From: Aquabacterium sp.
GTDB taxonomy: Bacteria > Pseudomonadota > Gammaproteobacteria > Burkholderiales > Burkholderiaceae_C
DNA length: 64,000 nt
NCBI RefSeq assembly: GCF_030652515.1
Contig: NZ_JAUSAR010000013.1
Span: 147,094 to 211,093 of the forward strand
Direction: 5' to 3'
Shown here: piece after piece, positions 43,789-51,971 of the stretch
How positions within the stretch are numbered: position 1 is the first letter of the stretch
Layout of the letters: every line of letters starts with the position of its first letter
The notes under the pieces: model-generated
The model's input: the letters and a program-made list of their open reading frames with translations, nothing else
Databases searched by the model: none
Told to the model about the DNA's origin: nothing
Translations under genes and position numbers: made by a program

Positions 43789-45219
43789 ATGATCCGCAGT
43801 TCATCGAATCAAAGTTTGTTCACCTGGGCCCTGGGCGCGGCCTGGGGAGTGATGGCCGCCGTGGCCCATGCCGCCCCGCAAGAGGTGGTCGTGGGCATCG
43901 GCACCCAGAACACCACCACCAACACCGTCACGGGTGGCATCGTGCTGGACAAACTGGGCCTGTTGGAGAAGCACCTGCCCAAGACCGGCAAGTACGCCAA
44001 CATCAAGTTCGTCATTGATTGGCAGAACTTCACCTCGGGCCCACCGGTGACCAACGGCATGATGGCTGGCAAGCTGCAGATCGGCATGATGGGCGACTAC
44101 CCCTTGCTGGTGAACGGCGCCACCTTCCAGGCGGGCAATGACACGAAGAGCAAGCTCATCGCCATCCTGGCCTACAACCAGTTTGGTGCGGGCAACGGCG
44201 TGGTGGTGCACAAGGACTCGCCCTACTACCAGCTGTCAGACCTGAAGGGCAAGCGCATCTCTGCGCCCTTCGGCTCAGCCGCGCACGGCATGTTGCTCAA
44301 GGCCATGGAAGACCGTGGCTGGAAGGACGACTTCTGGGACCTCTCCTCGCAAAGCCCCGAGGTGGGCACCACCAACTTGCAAGAGAAGAAGCTGGACGCG
44401 CACGCCGACTTCGTGCCCTTCATGGAATTGCTGCCGTTCAAGGGCTTTGCCCGCAAGATCTTCGACGGGGTCGAGACCAAGCTGCCAACCTTCCACGGCG
44501 TGGTGGTGCGCGAGGACTTTGCCAAGCAGTACCCCGAGTTCGTGGTGGGCTACCTCAAGGCGGTGATGGAGGCCAATGACTGGGTGCGCAAGAACCCCAA
44601 GCTGGCCGCCGAGAAGATCGCCGAGTGGACCAAGATCGACAAGGAAGTGGTCTACATGTTCCTGGGCCCCGCTGGCATCCACACACTCGATCCGAGCATC
44701 AAGCCCAAGTGGGTCGAGACCATCAGGTACGACACCGGTGTGTTGCAGCGCCTGGGTCGGGTCAAGCAGTTCGATGTCAATGCCTGGGTGGACGACAGCT
44801 ATGTGCGCGCGGCCTTCAAGGAGCGTGGCGAGGACTATGAGGCGCAGAAGGCCAGCTTCGCGGGCAGCGAGATCAGTGGCCAGGACACCTTCTGCAAGAA
44901 GCCCATCGCCAAGTCCATCGAGGCGGGCGAGGTGTGGCTCAAGTCCGGTGAGCTGATGGCCTACAGCAGCGCGGCCTGCACCCTGGGGGCCATCAAGCAG
45001 TTCACGGGGCAAGGCAAGGCCCTGGCCGCGGCCTACCTCTTCGACCAGAACCTGAACATCAAGCTGTTCGCCGACAAGGCCTTCTTCGCGGTCAATGATC
45101 AGGATCCGAAGGCCTTGGTCATCGAGCCCTTCCTGCTCAAGAAGGACGCGGAGCAGATGGCCGCGAAGGTCAAGGGCAAGGTGCTGGTGTACGAGCAAGT
45201 GCTCGCGCTCATCAAGTGA
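43789..45219 (+). CDS. ABC transporter substrate-binding protein (SsuA/NrtA/TauA type) with C-terminal extension
   Basis: 476 residues: signal peptide to about AHA-AP (23), an NMT1/SsuA-type binding domain (about 25-350) with VTNGMMAGKLQIGMMGDYPLLV, and an extra domain from about 380. The extension has a single cysteine (SSAACTLGAI) and ends KVKGKVLVYEQVLALI, resembling a NosL-like fold; this is a tentative match. Ordinary SsuA proteins are about 320-340 residues long. AGGAGT precedes the ATG at 43789. It binds an anionic compound in the periplasm, probably a sulfonate, nitrate or related oxyanion. Confidence 0.82.
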   Translation: MIRSSSNQSLFTWALGAAWGVMAAVAHAAPQEVVVGIGTQNTTTNTVTGGIVLDKLGLLEKHLPKTGKYANIKFVIDWQNFTSGPPVTNGMMAGKLQIGMMGDYPLLVNGATFQAGNDTKSKLIAILAYNQFGAGNGVVVHKDSPYYQLSDLKGKRISAPFGSAAHGMLLKAMEDRGWKDDFWDLSSQSPEVGTTNLQEKKLDAHADFVPFMELLPFKGFARKIFDGVETKLPTFHGVVVREDFAKQYPEFVVGYLKAVMEANDWVRKNPKLAAEKIAEWTKIDKEVVYMFLGPAGIHTLDPSIKPKWVETIRYDTGVLQRLGRVKQFDVNAWVDDSYVRAAFKERGEDYEAQKASFAGSEISGQDTFCKKPIAKSIEAGEVWLKSGELMAYSSAACTLGAIKQFTGQGKALAAAYLFDQNLNIKLFADKAFFAVNDQDPKALVIEPFLLKKDAEQMAAKVKGKVLVYEQVLALIK

Positions 45220-45240
45220 ACCACTGAACAGGAGCCCGCC

Positions 45241-46146
45241 ATGCGCATCGCCGAACCTGTGATGGCCCCGTCGGCCAAGGCCCCTGGGCCCGGGGCGCCC
45301 AACTTGCATGTGGTGCCCACCGCTGCCGCCCTCAACTCATCCAAGCCAGCGCGGCGCTTGCCCTGGCGCGCGGTGCGCACCGCCCTGAGTGCGGCGCTGT
45401 CCCTGGGCGCGCTGCTCCTGGCGTGGCACCTGGCGGTCAAGTACCGGCTGGACTTCTACATCCGCTTCAACAACATCCCCGCGCCCGCGGCGGTGTGGGA
45501 AGACGCGCAGGCACTGTTCGGCAATGCGCGCTTTCAAAAGCACATCTACCTGAGCCTGCAGCGCATCTTCCTGGGCTTCGCGATCGCCTCGGTGGTGGGC
45601 GTGGGCCTGGGCCTGCTGCTGGGACGCTTTCGTGCGGCCCGTGAGCTCGTCTTCCCCGCGCTGGAGGTGCTGCGCCCCATTCCCGCCATCGCCTGGGTGC
45701 CCATGTCCATCATGCTGTGGCCCAGCAATGAGGTGAGCATCGTGTTCATCACCTTCCTGGGGGCCTTCTTCCCCATCCTGCTCAACACCATGCAGGGCGT
45801 GCAGGCGGTTGACAAGGTGCTGATCCGCGCCGCGCAGAGCCTGGGCGTGACGCAGCGGGCCATGTTCTTCGAAGTCATCCTGCCTGGCGCCTTGCCCCAT
45901 GTGTTCACGGGCCTGGCCCTGGGCATGGGGGTGGCCTGGGTCTCGCTGATCGCGGCCGAGATGATCTCGGGTCAGTTCGGCATCGGCTATTTCACCTGGG
46001 AGGCCTACTCGTTGGTGCGCTACTCCGAGATCGCGCTCGGCATGATCGTCATCGGCGTGCTGGGCCTGCTGTGTTCGGGGCTGATCCGCCTGGTGGGCCG
46101 ATCGGTCATGCCCTGGATGGCCTACGGCGCGTCCAACCACGATTGA
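45241..46146 (+). CDS. ABC transporter permease (SsuC/NrtB type)
   Basis: 301 residues with an N-terminal cytoplasmic extension, about six helices and the EAA-type loop of importers (VQAVDKVLIRAAQSLGVTQ, FFEVILPGALPHVFTG). It forms the inner-membrane channel for the upstream binding protein. Confidence 0.9.
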   Translation: MRIAEPVMAPSAKAPGPGAPNLHVVPTAAALNSSKPARRLPWRAVRTALSAALSLGALLLAWHLAVKYRLDFYIRFNNIPAPAAVWEDAQALFGNARFQKHIYLSLQRIFLGFAIASVVGVGLGLLLGRFRAARELVFPALEVLRPIPAIAWVPMSIMLWPSNEVSIVFITFLGAFFPILLNTMQGVQAVDKVLIRAAQSLGVTQRAMFFEVILPGALPHVFTGLALGMGVAWVSLIAAEMISGQFGIGYFTWEAYSLVRYSEIALGMIVIGVLGLLCSGLIRLVGRSVMPWMAYGASNHD

Positions 46147-46157
46147 AGGAGAACCCC

Positions 46158-47033
46158 ATGGACAGACATCCCCACAGCGACGTCAAGGGCCTGATCCAGG
46201 TCGATCACTTGGAGGTGAGCTTCGAAGCGCAAGGGCAGTTGGTGCGGGCCGTGGACGACGTGTCCATGCAGGTGCAACCCGGCGAGTTCGTTTCCATCAT
46301 CGGGCCCTCGGGGTGTGGAAAATCGACCTTGCTCAATGTGGTGGCGGGCTTTCTGCAGGCCTCGTCGGGCACGGCGCAGGTGGACCACCGCACGGTCAAG
46401 GGGCCTGGCGCCGACCGGGGCGTGGTGTTCCAGCAGTACTCGCTCTTCCCATGGATGACGGTGCGCAAGAACGTCGAGTTCGGTTTGAAGATGAAGGGGG
46501 TGGACCGCACCTCGCGCGTGTCTGCCGCGCGCACCTTGCTGTCCATGGCGGGCCTGCTGGCGTTCGAGAACCACTACCCCGACCAGTTGTCTGGTGGCAT
46601 GAAGCAGCGTGTGGGCATCGTGCGGGCGCTGGCCACGTCGCCGCAGGTGCTGTTGATGGACGAGCCCTTCGGGGCGCTGGACGCGCAGACCCGCGTGGTC
46701 ATGCAGGAGATCCTGACCAACATGTGGCAGCGTCTGCGCATCTCGGTGCTGTTCATCACGCACGACATCGACGAGGCCGTGTTCCTGTCGGACCGCATCT
46801 ACGTGATGACGGCGCGGCCGGGGCGCATCAAGGCCGAGATCCGCGTGCCCTTGCCCCGCCCGCGCACACCGGCGATGACCAGCTCGCCCGAGTTCCTGCG
46901 CATCGTCCAGCAGATCAAGCAACTGATCCGCGAGGAAAGCCTGAGCGCCATGGGGGCGGATCTGAAAGATGGCGCCTTGCAAGGCCTGAGCACCGAGATC
47001 GGCCCCGGCGGGGTCGAGGGTTTGATGCACTGA
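46158..47033 (+). CDS. ABC transporter ATP-binding protein (SsuB/NrtD type)
   Basis: 291 residues: Walker A GPSGCGKST, Q loop FQQYSLFPWMTV, signature LSGGMKQR, Walker B LLMDEPFGALD and H loop ITHDIDEA. Specificity cannot be split between sulfonate, taurine and nitrate. The ATG at 46158 has AAGGAG upstream. It completes the importer. Confidence 0.92.
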   Translation: MDRHPHSDVKGLIQVDHLEVSFEAQGQLVRAVDDVSMQVQPGEFVSIIGPSGCGKSTLLNVVAGFLQASSGTAQVDHRTVKGPGADRGVVFQQYSLFPWMTVRKNVEFGLKMKGVDRTSRVSAARTLLSMAGLLAFENHYPDQLSGGMKQRVGIVRALATSPQVLLMDEPFGALDAQTRVVMQEILTNMWQRLRISVLFITHDIDEAVFLSDRIYVMTARPGRIKAEIRVPLPRPRTPAMTSSPEFLRIVQQIKQLIREESLSAMGADLKDGALQGLSTEIGPGGVEGLMH

Positions 47034-47046
47034 AGGAGCCCTGACC

Positions 47047-47352
47047 GTGATTGAAGAACTCTTGATCGACCAGCAGCGCGAGGTGCTGACCTTGCGCCTG
47101 GAGGATGGCCGGTGCATCGACCTGCCCGACGCGATGCTGAGGGCGGCATGCAAATGCGCCTTCTGTGAATCGGGCCGACGCAAGGGTGAGCTGCCGCAAG
47201 TGGCTGAGGGAACGCACATCGTGGGGTGGGAATCCATGGGGGCGGCCATCCACCTGAAGTTCTCGGACGGCCATGTGCGGGGCATCTACCCTTACCCTTA
47301 CCTGGTGGACCTGGCCGAGGCGCAAGCCGCACACTTGCCGACCTCGCCATGA
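47047..47352 (+). CDS. DUF971 (GBBH-like N-terminal) domain protein
   Basis: 101 residues with the DUF971 pattern: RCIDLPDAMLRAACKCAFCESG and HIVGWESMGAAIHLKFSDGH...GIYPYPYL. The cysteines in CKCAFC bind zinc in the homologous N-terminal domain of gamma-butyrobetaine hydroxylase. Stand-alone DUF971 proteins are linked with Fe-S metabolism. It starts with GTG and its stop overlaps the exporter start (ATGA), so it is part of the same operon. Confidence 0.85.
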   Translation: MIEELLIDQQREVLTLRLEDGRCIDLPDAMLRAACKCAFCESGRRKGELPQVAEGTHIVGWESMGAAIHLKFSDGHVRGIYPYPYLVDLAEAQAAHLPTSP

Positions 47353-48365
47353 CCGGCCTGGCCCTGGCACGCACACCGGCCTGGTGGTTGAGCTGGGGCG
47401 CCATCGCGCGGGGCGCGTTGCTGCCCGTCACCATTGCCATCGCGGCGCAGTTCCTCACCGACCACCAGGGCGGCCCGGCCTTGCTGTATGCCCTGCTGCT
47501 GGGCATGGTGTTGAACTTTCTGCACGAGCAACCGCACATCCAACAGGCCTGCCTGCATTGCGGTTCGCGGGGCTTGCGCATCGGGGTGGCCTTGCTGGGC
47601 GCCCGCATCACCTGGGCGCAATGCGCTGAGCTGGGGTTGCACACCTTCGCCCTGCTGGTGCTGTGCGTGGTGTCCACCATCTTGGTCAGCGTGGTGATCG
47701 GCCGCTGGCTGCGCACCCCGGTGGCCGATGCGGTGGTGGCCGGGGCGGCGGTGGCCATCTGCGGTGCGTCTGCCGCGTTGGCGGTGGCCGATGCCTTGAC
47801 CCCCAGGCGTGTCCAGCCAGCCCTGGTGCTGCTGGTGGTGGTCACCGTGACCTGTCTGTCCACCAGCGCCATGATCCTTTACCCGGCCATGCTGCATGCC
47901 ATGCAACTGGGCGGTGTCCAGGCGGGTGTGTTCCTGGGCGCTTCGGTGCACGACGTCGCCCAGGTGGTGGGCGCTGGTTACCACATGGGGGCGGCCGAAG
48001 GTGATGTGGCTTCGGTGACCAAGATGATGCGCGTGGCCTTGCTGGTGCCAGCGGTGCTGCTGATCGCCTGGTTCTTCCGCGAGCGGGCGGCGCAGGTGAC
48101 GGCGGGATCGGCGCCTCGGCCCTGGTTCCTGGTCGGCTTCGCGGCCCTGGTGGTGATGAACTCGGCCGGCCTGTTTTCACCGGCTGTGAAGGCGGGGTTG
48201 ATCACGGCATCGCAGTTCTTCATCCTGGTGGCCATGGCGGCCATGGGTTTGCGCACCTCCCTCAAGCAACTTTTCGACGCTGGCTGGAAGCTGCCCACCT
48301 TGCTCCTGCTCGACACCCTGTTCATCGGCGCCCAGGCCCTCATCGGCGTCCACCTGATGTGGTAA
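47349..48365 (+). CDS. YeiH family putative sulfate exporter
   Basis: 338 residues, about 9-10 helices, with the UPF0324/YeiH motifs GLRIGVALLGARI, AVAICGASAALAVADA and GVFLGASVHDVAQVVGAGY. The family is annotated as putative sulfate or sulfite exporters, with limited experimental support. It is coupled to the DUF971 gene, which suggests export of a sulfur oxyanion made by the operon. Confidence 0.88.
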   Translation: MTGLALARTPAWWLSWGAIARGALLPVTIAIAAQFLTDHQGGPALLYALLLGMVLNFLHEQPHIQQACLHCGSRGLRIGVALLGARITWAQCAELGLHTFALLVLCVVSTILVSVVIGRWLRTPVADAVVAGAAVAICGASAALAVADALTPRRVQPALVLLVVVTVTCLSTSAMILYPAMLHAMQLGGVQAGVFLGASVHDVAQVVGAGYHMGAAEGDVASVTKMMRVALLVPAVLLIAWFFRERAAQVTAGSAPRPWFLVGFAALVVMNSAGLFSPAVKAGLITASQFFILVAMAAMGLRTSLKQLFDAGWKLPTLLLLDTLFIGAQALIGVHLMW

Positions 48366-48374
48366 ACAGGGGGT

Positions 48375-49025
48375 ATGAACAGCACCATCCCCTGGCTCTC
48401 CCTGTTTTTGTCCCTGGCCATCCTGGGCGCTTATGAACTGAACCTGTCGAGGCTGTCTCGCCGCCAGCCCTTGGCCACGGCCCGTTCGGCCCACGCCCTG
48501 CTGCGTGTGGAATGGGTGCAGGCCCTGTCTCGGCAGGCGGGCTCCGAGATCGTGGCCGTGCAGGCGCTTCGCAACTCGCTGATGTCGGCCACCATCACGG
48601 CCTCGACCGCGGCGCTGGCCTTGATGGGCACGCTCACCGTGACCTCGACCACCGTGGCCCAGGACATGGCCCTGTTCGGCCTGCAGCAACTGTCCACCCG
48701 GCTGGTGCTGGAGCTGCTGCTGCTGACCACCTTGTTCGCCTCGTACGTGTGCTCGGCCACGGCCATGCGCTACTTCAGCCATGGCAGCTTCATCATGTCG
48801 CTGCCGGTGGGTTCCGAAGAGCGCCAGCGCCGAACCTCCATGGCCATCGACTATGTGCGGCGCGCTGGCATTTTATACAGCTGGGGCTTGCGCTTGTTCC
48901 TCTTCCTGGCCCCGATCGTGGCCGGGTTGGTCAACCCCTTGGCCATGCCTTTCGCCGCCATTGCGCTGGCCTTGGTGTTGAGGGCTTTCGACCGCGCGCC
49001 GGCCGGTGTGCCCCCGCTGGGGTAA
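48375..49025 (+). CDS. DUF599 family membrane protein
   Basis: 216 residues with four hydrophobic segments and the family stretch EIVAVQALRNSLMSATITASTAALALMG. The function is unknown. It follows the exporter by 10 bases and could be a tail member of the operon. Confidence 0.82.
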   Translation: MNSTIPWLSLFLSLAILGAYELNLSRLSRRQPLATARSAHALLRVEWVQALSRQAGSEIVAVQALRNSLMSATITASTAALALMGTLTVTSTTVAQDMALFGLQQLSTRLVLELLLLTTLFASYVCSATAMRYFSHGSFIMSLPVGSEERQRRTSMAIDYVRRAGILYSWGLRLFLFLAPIVAGLVNPLAMPFAAIALALVLRAFDRAPAGVPPLG

Positions 49026-49089
49026 CCTGCTGCCCGTCGGCATGCGAATTGCTGATCTCCTCGATCAAATGCAAGCAGGCAGACCCATC

Positions 49090-49953
49090 ATGCGTGAACT
49101 TTCCAGCTCCGGCCAGCAGGCCATCAACGACATCGCTAACCGCACCGGCTTCAGCCCGGACGCGGTCATGAGCATGCTTGACTCGGTCATCAAAGGCAAC
49201 GGCGGCATGGCCCAGTTCAATCACCCCGAGTTCGGTGGTTACGGGCAGTGGATGCGGGGTGGCATGACCATGGTGTCCGACATGTTCAACAACCACCTCA
49301 AAGGGCGGGTGGATGGCCTGTGCTTTGAGTTGGCCAACCTGATCGCCAGCCAGCCCAACCTGATCCGCACCGGCAGCTTCCAATCGCAAAGCCAGGGCGG
49401 GCAGGATTCACGTGGGCAGCAACAGCAAAACAATGGTGCTTACCAGGGCAGTTCCCAGTCGCAAGGCGGGGGGTACAACGAATCGGCCAGCCTGTTCGTG
49501 CCCGGCACCTCCAACGACTGGTGGCCCGCGGATTTGCGTTGGCCCAACAGCACCGGTGCCCAGAATGGCGTGCGCTATGCCTATTTCGCGCAGGCGCGTC
49601 GCCTGGCGATCGACGTGGGCGGGCGCGTCACGGTTTACGACACACTGGACCACCAGATCGGTGGTTTCTCGCAGCAGCAATCGGGCAGCGGCTCGATCAG
49701 CTTCACCAGCCAATACGGCCTGATCGATGTGGCGGCCTTGCCGGTGGTGTCGGGCGAGGGTGCCCAACGCTCGGCGCCTGCTTACAGCGCACCAACGCCT
49801 CAGCCGCAGCGTTTCGAGCCGGCACCTGCCAACACGGCAGATGCTTCCGACATTTTTGCCACCATCGAGAAGCTGGCCGCCTTGCAGGCCAAAGGCTTCA
49901 TCAGCGCGGAAGAGTTTGCGGCCAAGAAGTCCGAGCTGCTGGGCCGCCTCTAG
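49090..49953 (+). CDS. SHOCT-domain protein of unknown function
   Basis: 287 residues. The N-terminal part (MRELSSSGQQAINDIANRTGFS, MAQFNHPEFGGYGQWMRGGMTMVSDMFN) is a conserved module of unknown role. The middle is Gln/Ser/Gly-rich, and the C-terminus is a SHOCT helix hairpin (IFATIEKLAALQAKGFISAEEFAAKKSELLGRL). SHOCT domains are short oligomerisation-type modules found in many contexts. The start may be the ATG at 49090 or one at 49042. Confidence 0.8.
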   Translation: MRELSSSGQQAINDIANRTGFSPDAVMSMLDSVIKGNGGMAQFNHPEFGGYGQWMRGGMTMVSDMFNNHLKGRVDGLCFELANLIASQPNLIRTGSFQSQSQGGQDSRGQQQQNNGAYQGSSQSQGGGYNESASLFVPGTSNDWWPADLRWPNSTGAQNGVRYAYFAQARRLAIDVGGRVTVYDTLDHQIGGFSQQQSGSGSISFTSQYGLIDVAALPVVSGEGAQRSAPAYSAPTPQPQRFEPAPANTADASDIFATIEKLAALQAKGFISAEEFAAKKSELLGRL

Positions 49954-49963
49954 ACCTTCATCA

Positions 49964-50368
49964 TCAAAGCCAGGTGCCGCTACCGTGCGGCATCTGGATG
50001 GTGTTGGCCGGGCTGTCGTTGGTGATGAACGAGCCGATGAAAATGCTCAGCAAGGCGATGAAGATGCTGGCAAAAAACGCCGTCCAGAAGCTGGAGACCT
50101 TGAAGCCTTTGACCAGCGCGGCCACCAGCATGATCATCAAGGCGTTGATCACCAGCAGGAACAGGCCAAAGGTGATCAAGGTCAGCGGCAGCGTGAGCAA
50201 GACCAGCAGCGGCTTGACGACGGCATTGGCAAAGCCCAACAGCAGGGCTGACACGATCAGCGACGAGGCATCGTCAAACTTCAAGCCTTTGAAGAGGTGA
50301 CTGGCCGCCCAGAGTGACAGGGCAGTGATGCCCCAATGGATCAGAAAAGGCGTCAGGTGGTCGAGCAT
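49964..50368 (-). CDS. Four-helix membrane protein, phage holin family IV (Mycobacterial 4TMS) type
   Basis: 134 residues with four hydrophobic helices (LLLGFANAVVKPLLVLLTLPLTLITFGLFLLVINALMIML). Chromosomal members of this superfamily are common and usually not phage-linked; no phage genes are near. The start at 50368 (MLDHLTPF) is chosen as it directly precedes the first helix. It is divergent from ku. Confidence 0.82.
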   Translation of the reverse strand: MLDHLTPFLIHWGITALSLWAASHLFKGLKFDDASSLIVSALLLGFANAVVKPLLVLLTLPLTLITFGLFLLVINALMIMLVAALVKGFKVSSFWTAFFASIFIALLSIFIGSFITNDSPANTIQMPHGSGTWL

Positions 50369-50477
50369 GTGGGGCCAGTGCAATGAAGGTGACCCCATTA
50401 TCAATCGGCCCGGCAGGCACGCCAACTGCTGGTAGGCGGGACCATCACTACCGTCAGGGCATCGTGCCTTGCCTGCC

Positions 50478-51368
50478 ATGCCGCACAGTCTCTGGAAAGG
50501 GGCCATTTCATTTGGCCTGGTCCACATCCCGGTCGCGCTCTACCCTGCCTCTCGCGAAGATGCCATCGATTTTGACTGGCTGGACAGCCGTTCGATGGAC
50601 CCGGTGGGCTACAAGCGCATCAACAAGCGCACGGGCAAGGAAATCACCAAAGAGCACATCGTCAAAGGCGTGAAGTACGAAGACGACCGCTATGTGGTGC
50701 TCAGCGACGACGAGATCAAGCAGGCCTATCCCAAGACCACGCAGACGATCGAGATCGAGGCCTTCGTCAGGGCCCAGGACATCCCCTTTGTGCACCTGGA
50801 GCGCCCCTACTACCTGGGCCCGATTGCCAAGGGTGACAAGGTCTACGCCTTGTTGCGCGAAACCCTGCTCGCCTCCAAGCGGATCGGCATCGCCCGCGTT
50901 GTGATCCAGACCAAGGAGCACCTGGCAGCCTTGATCCCCGTGGGGCCGGCGCTGATGCTGAACACCTTGCGCTGGCCATCCGAGATCCGAGCCTGGGACG
51001 AACTCAAGCTGCCGCCCGAAGGCGCCAAGGCGGCGGGCTTGAGCGAGCGCGAGCTCAGCATGGCCGCGCAGTTGGTGGATGACATGTCGGCCAACTTTGA
51101 CCCCAGCCATTACAGCGACAAGTTCCGCGATGCGGTGATGGCCTTGATTGAAACCAAGGCCCAGGCCGGGCAACTCAGCCATGTCCAAGCCCTGGAGGCC
51201 GTTGATGCGGGTGTGACCAACAATGTGATCGACCTGACCGAGCTGCTCAAGCGCAGCCTGAGCCAGAAATCAGCGCCCGAGAGCAAGGCCTCGGCACCGA
51301 AGCCGACCGCCAAGAAGGCCGCGGTCAAGAAAGCAGCGGGCCGCGCACCAGCCCGCAAGCACGCTTGA
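50478..51368 (+). CDS. ku: Ku protein (bacterial NHEJ)
   Basis: 296 residues. The Ku core begins SLWKGAISFGLVHIPV and includes DPVGYKRINKRTGKEI. The C-terminal tail is Lys/Ala/Pro-rich (AKKAAVKKAAGRAPARK), a DNA-binding extension seen in many bacterial Ku proteins. It binds DNA double-strand ends and recruits LigD, which is encoded two genes downstream. Confidence 0.94.
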   Translation: MPHSLWKGAISFGLVHIPVALYPASREDAIDFDWLDSRSMDPVGYKRINKRTGKEITKEHIVKGVKYEDDRYVVLSDDEIKQAYPKTTQTIEIEAFVRAQDIPFVHLERPYYLGPIAKGDKVYALLRETLLASKRIGIARVVIQTKEHLAALIPVGPALMLNTLRWPSEIRAWDELKLPPEGAKAAGLSERELSMAAQLVDDMSANFDPSHYSDKFRDAVMALIETKAQAGQLSHVQALEAVDAGVTNNVIDLTELLKRSLSQKSAPESKASAPKPTAKKAAVKKAAGRAPARKHA

Positions 51369-51386
51369 GCCAGGCGGAGGCTGAAC

Positions 51387-51971
51387 ATGATCCATGCCCT
51401 GCCCACCGATGAGTTTCTGGCTGCGGTTCATGACTTTGACCACCATGCCCGACTGGGCCAGCGGCAGGTGCGGGGGCATCTGCCGGGCCACCGAGGTGCG
51501 TGGTCGGCAGAGCGGCCTTGGAACCCCTTGCACTTGCACCCGCAGGCTGCAAGGCTGAGCAGTGACCTGCCGCTGCGGCCCGTGGCCGGTCGTTCATTGG
51601 TTCGGATGGGCTTGTACCCTGATCTGGGGGCGCCCGAGTCGGCCTTGGCGGTGTGCCATGACCTGTACGACTTTGCCCATGACCTGGCCGAGGCGGACGA
51701 CGAGCAGGGCGCCTGCTTCGCCGCTTTGTTCAAAGGGCAAGCCATTGGCAGCGAGGTTCACTTCGAGCACCTGTTGTGGCGGCAGTTGCAGACCATGCAC
51801 GGCGTGGATGCGCAGTACTTTAACGGCGTTGATCCGCTCAGTGTGGATGCGTCCAAGGTCGAGTTTTCATTCGGTGGCCGCGTCTACGTGGTGGTGGGCC
51901 GGCATCAGGGGGCGGGTGGCTTGCCGCGACCTTCCATGGTTTTCTACCCGGTCTGGAACGCGTGGCGATGA
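51387..51971 (+). CDS. YqcI/YcgG (GntA)-like protein between ku and ligD
   Basis: 194 residues. The C-terminal half has the family pattern: FEHLLWRQLQTMHGVD, then KVEFSFGGRVYVVVGRHQGA and SMVFYPVWNAW. The YqcI/YcgG family includes GntA, a heme-dependent N-hydroxylase in guanitoxin biosynthesis; most members are uncharacterised. The N-terminal half is less typical and the FPC motif common in the family is not evident. It starts 18 bases after ku and overlaps the ligD start (ATGA), so it lies within the NHEJ operon. Its function here is unknown. Confidence 0.65.
   Translation: MIHALPTDEFLAAVHDFDHHARLGQRQVRGHLPGHRGAWSAERPWNPLHLHPQAARLSSDLPLRPVAGRSLVRMGLYPDLGAPESALAVCHDLYDFAHDLAEADDEQGACFAALFKGQAIGSEVHFEHLLWRQLQTMHGVDAQYFNGVDPLSVDASKVEFSFGGRVYVVVGRHQGAGGLPRPSMVFYPVWNAWR

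Noticed and set aside
49964-50368. Prophage remnant suggested by a phage-holin-family protein
   Set aside because: No lysin, integrase, capsid or tail genes nearby. Members of this four-helix family are common single chromosomal genes.
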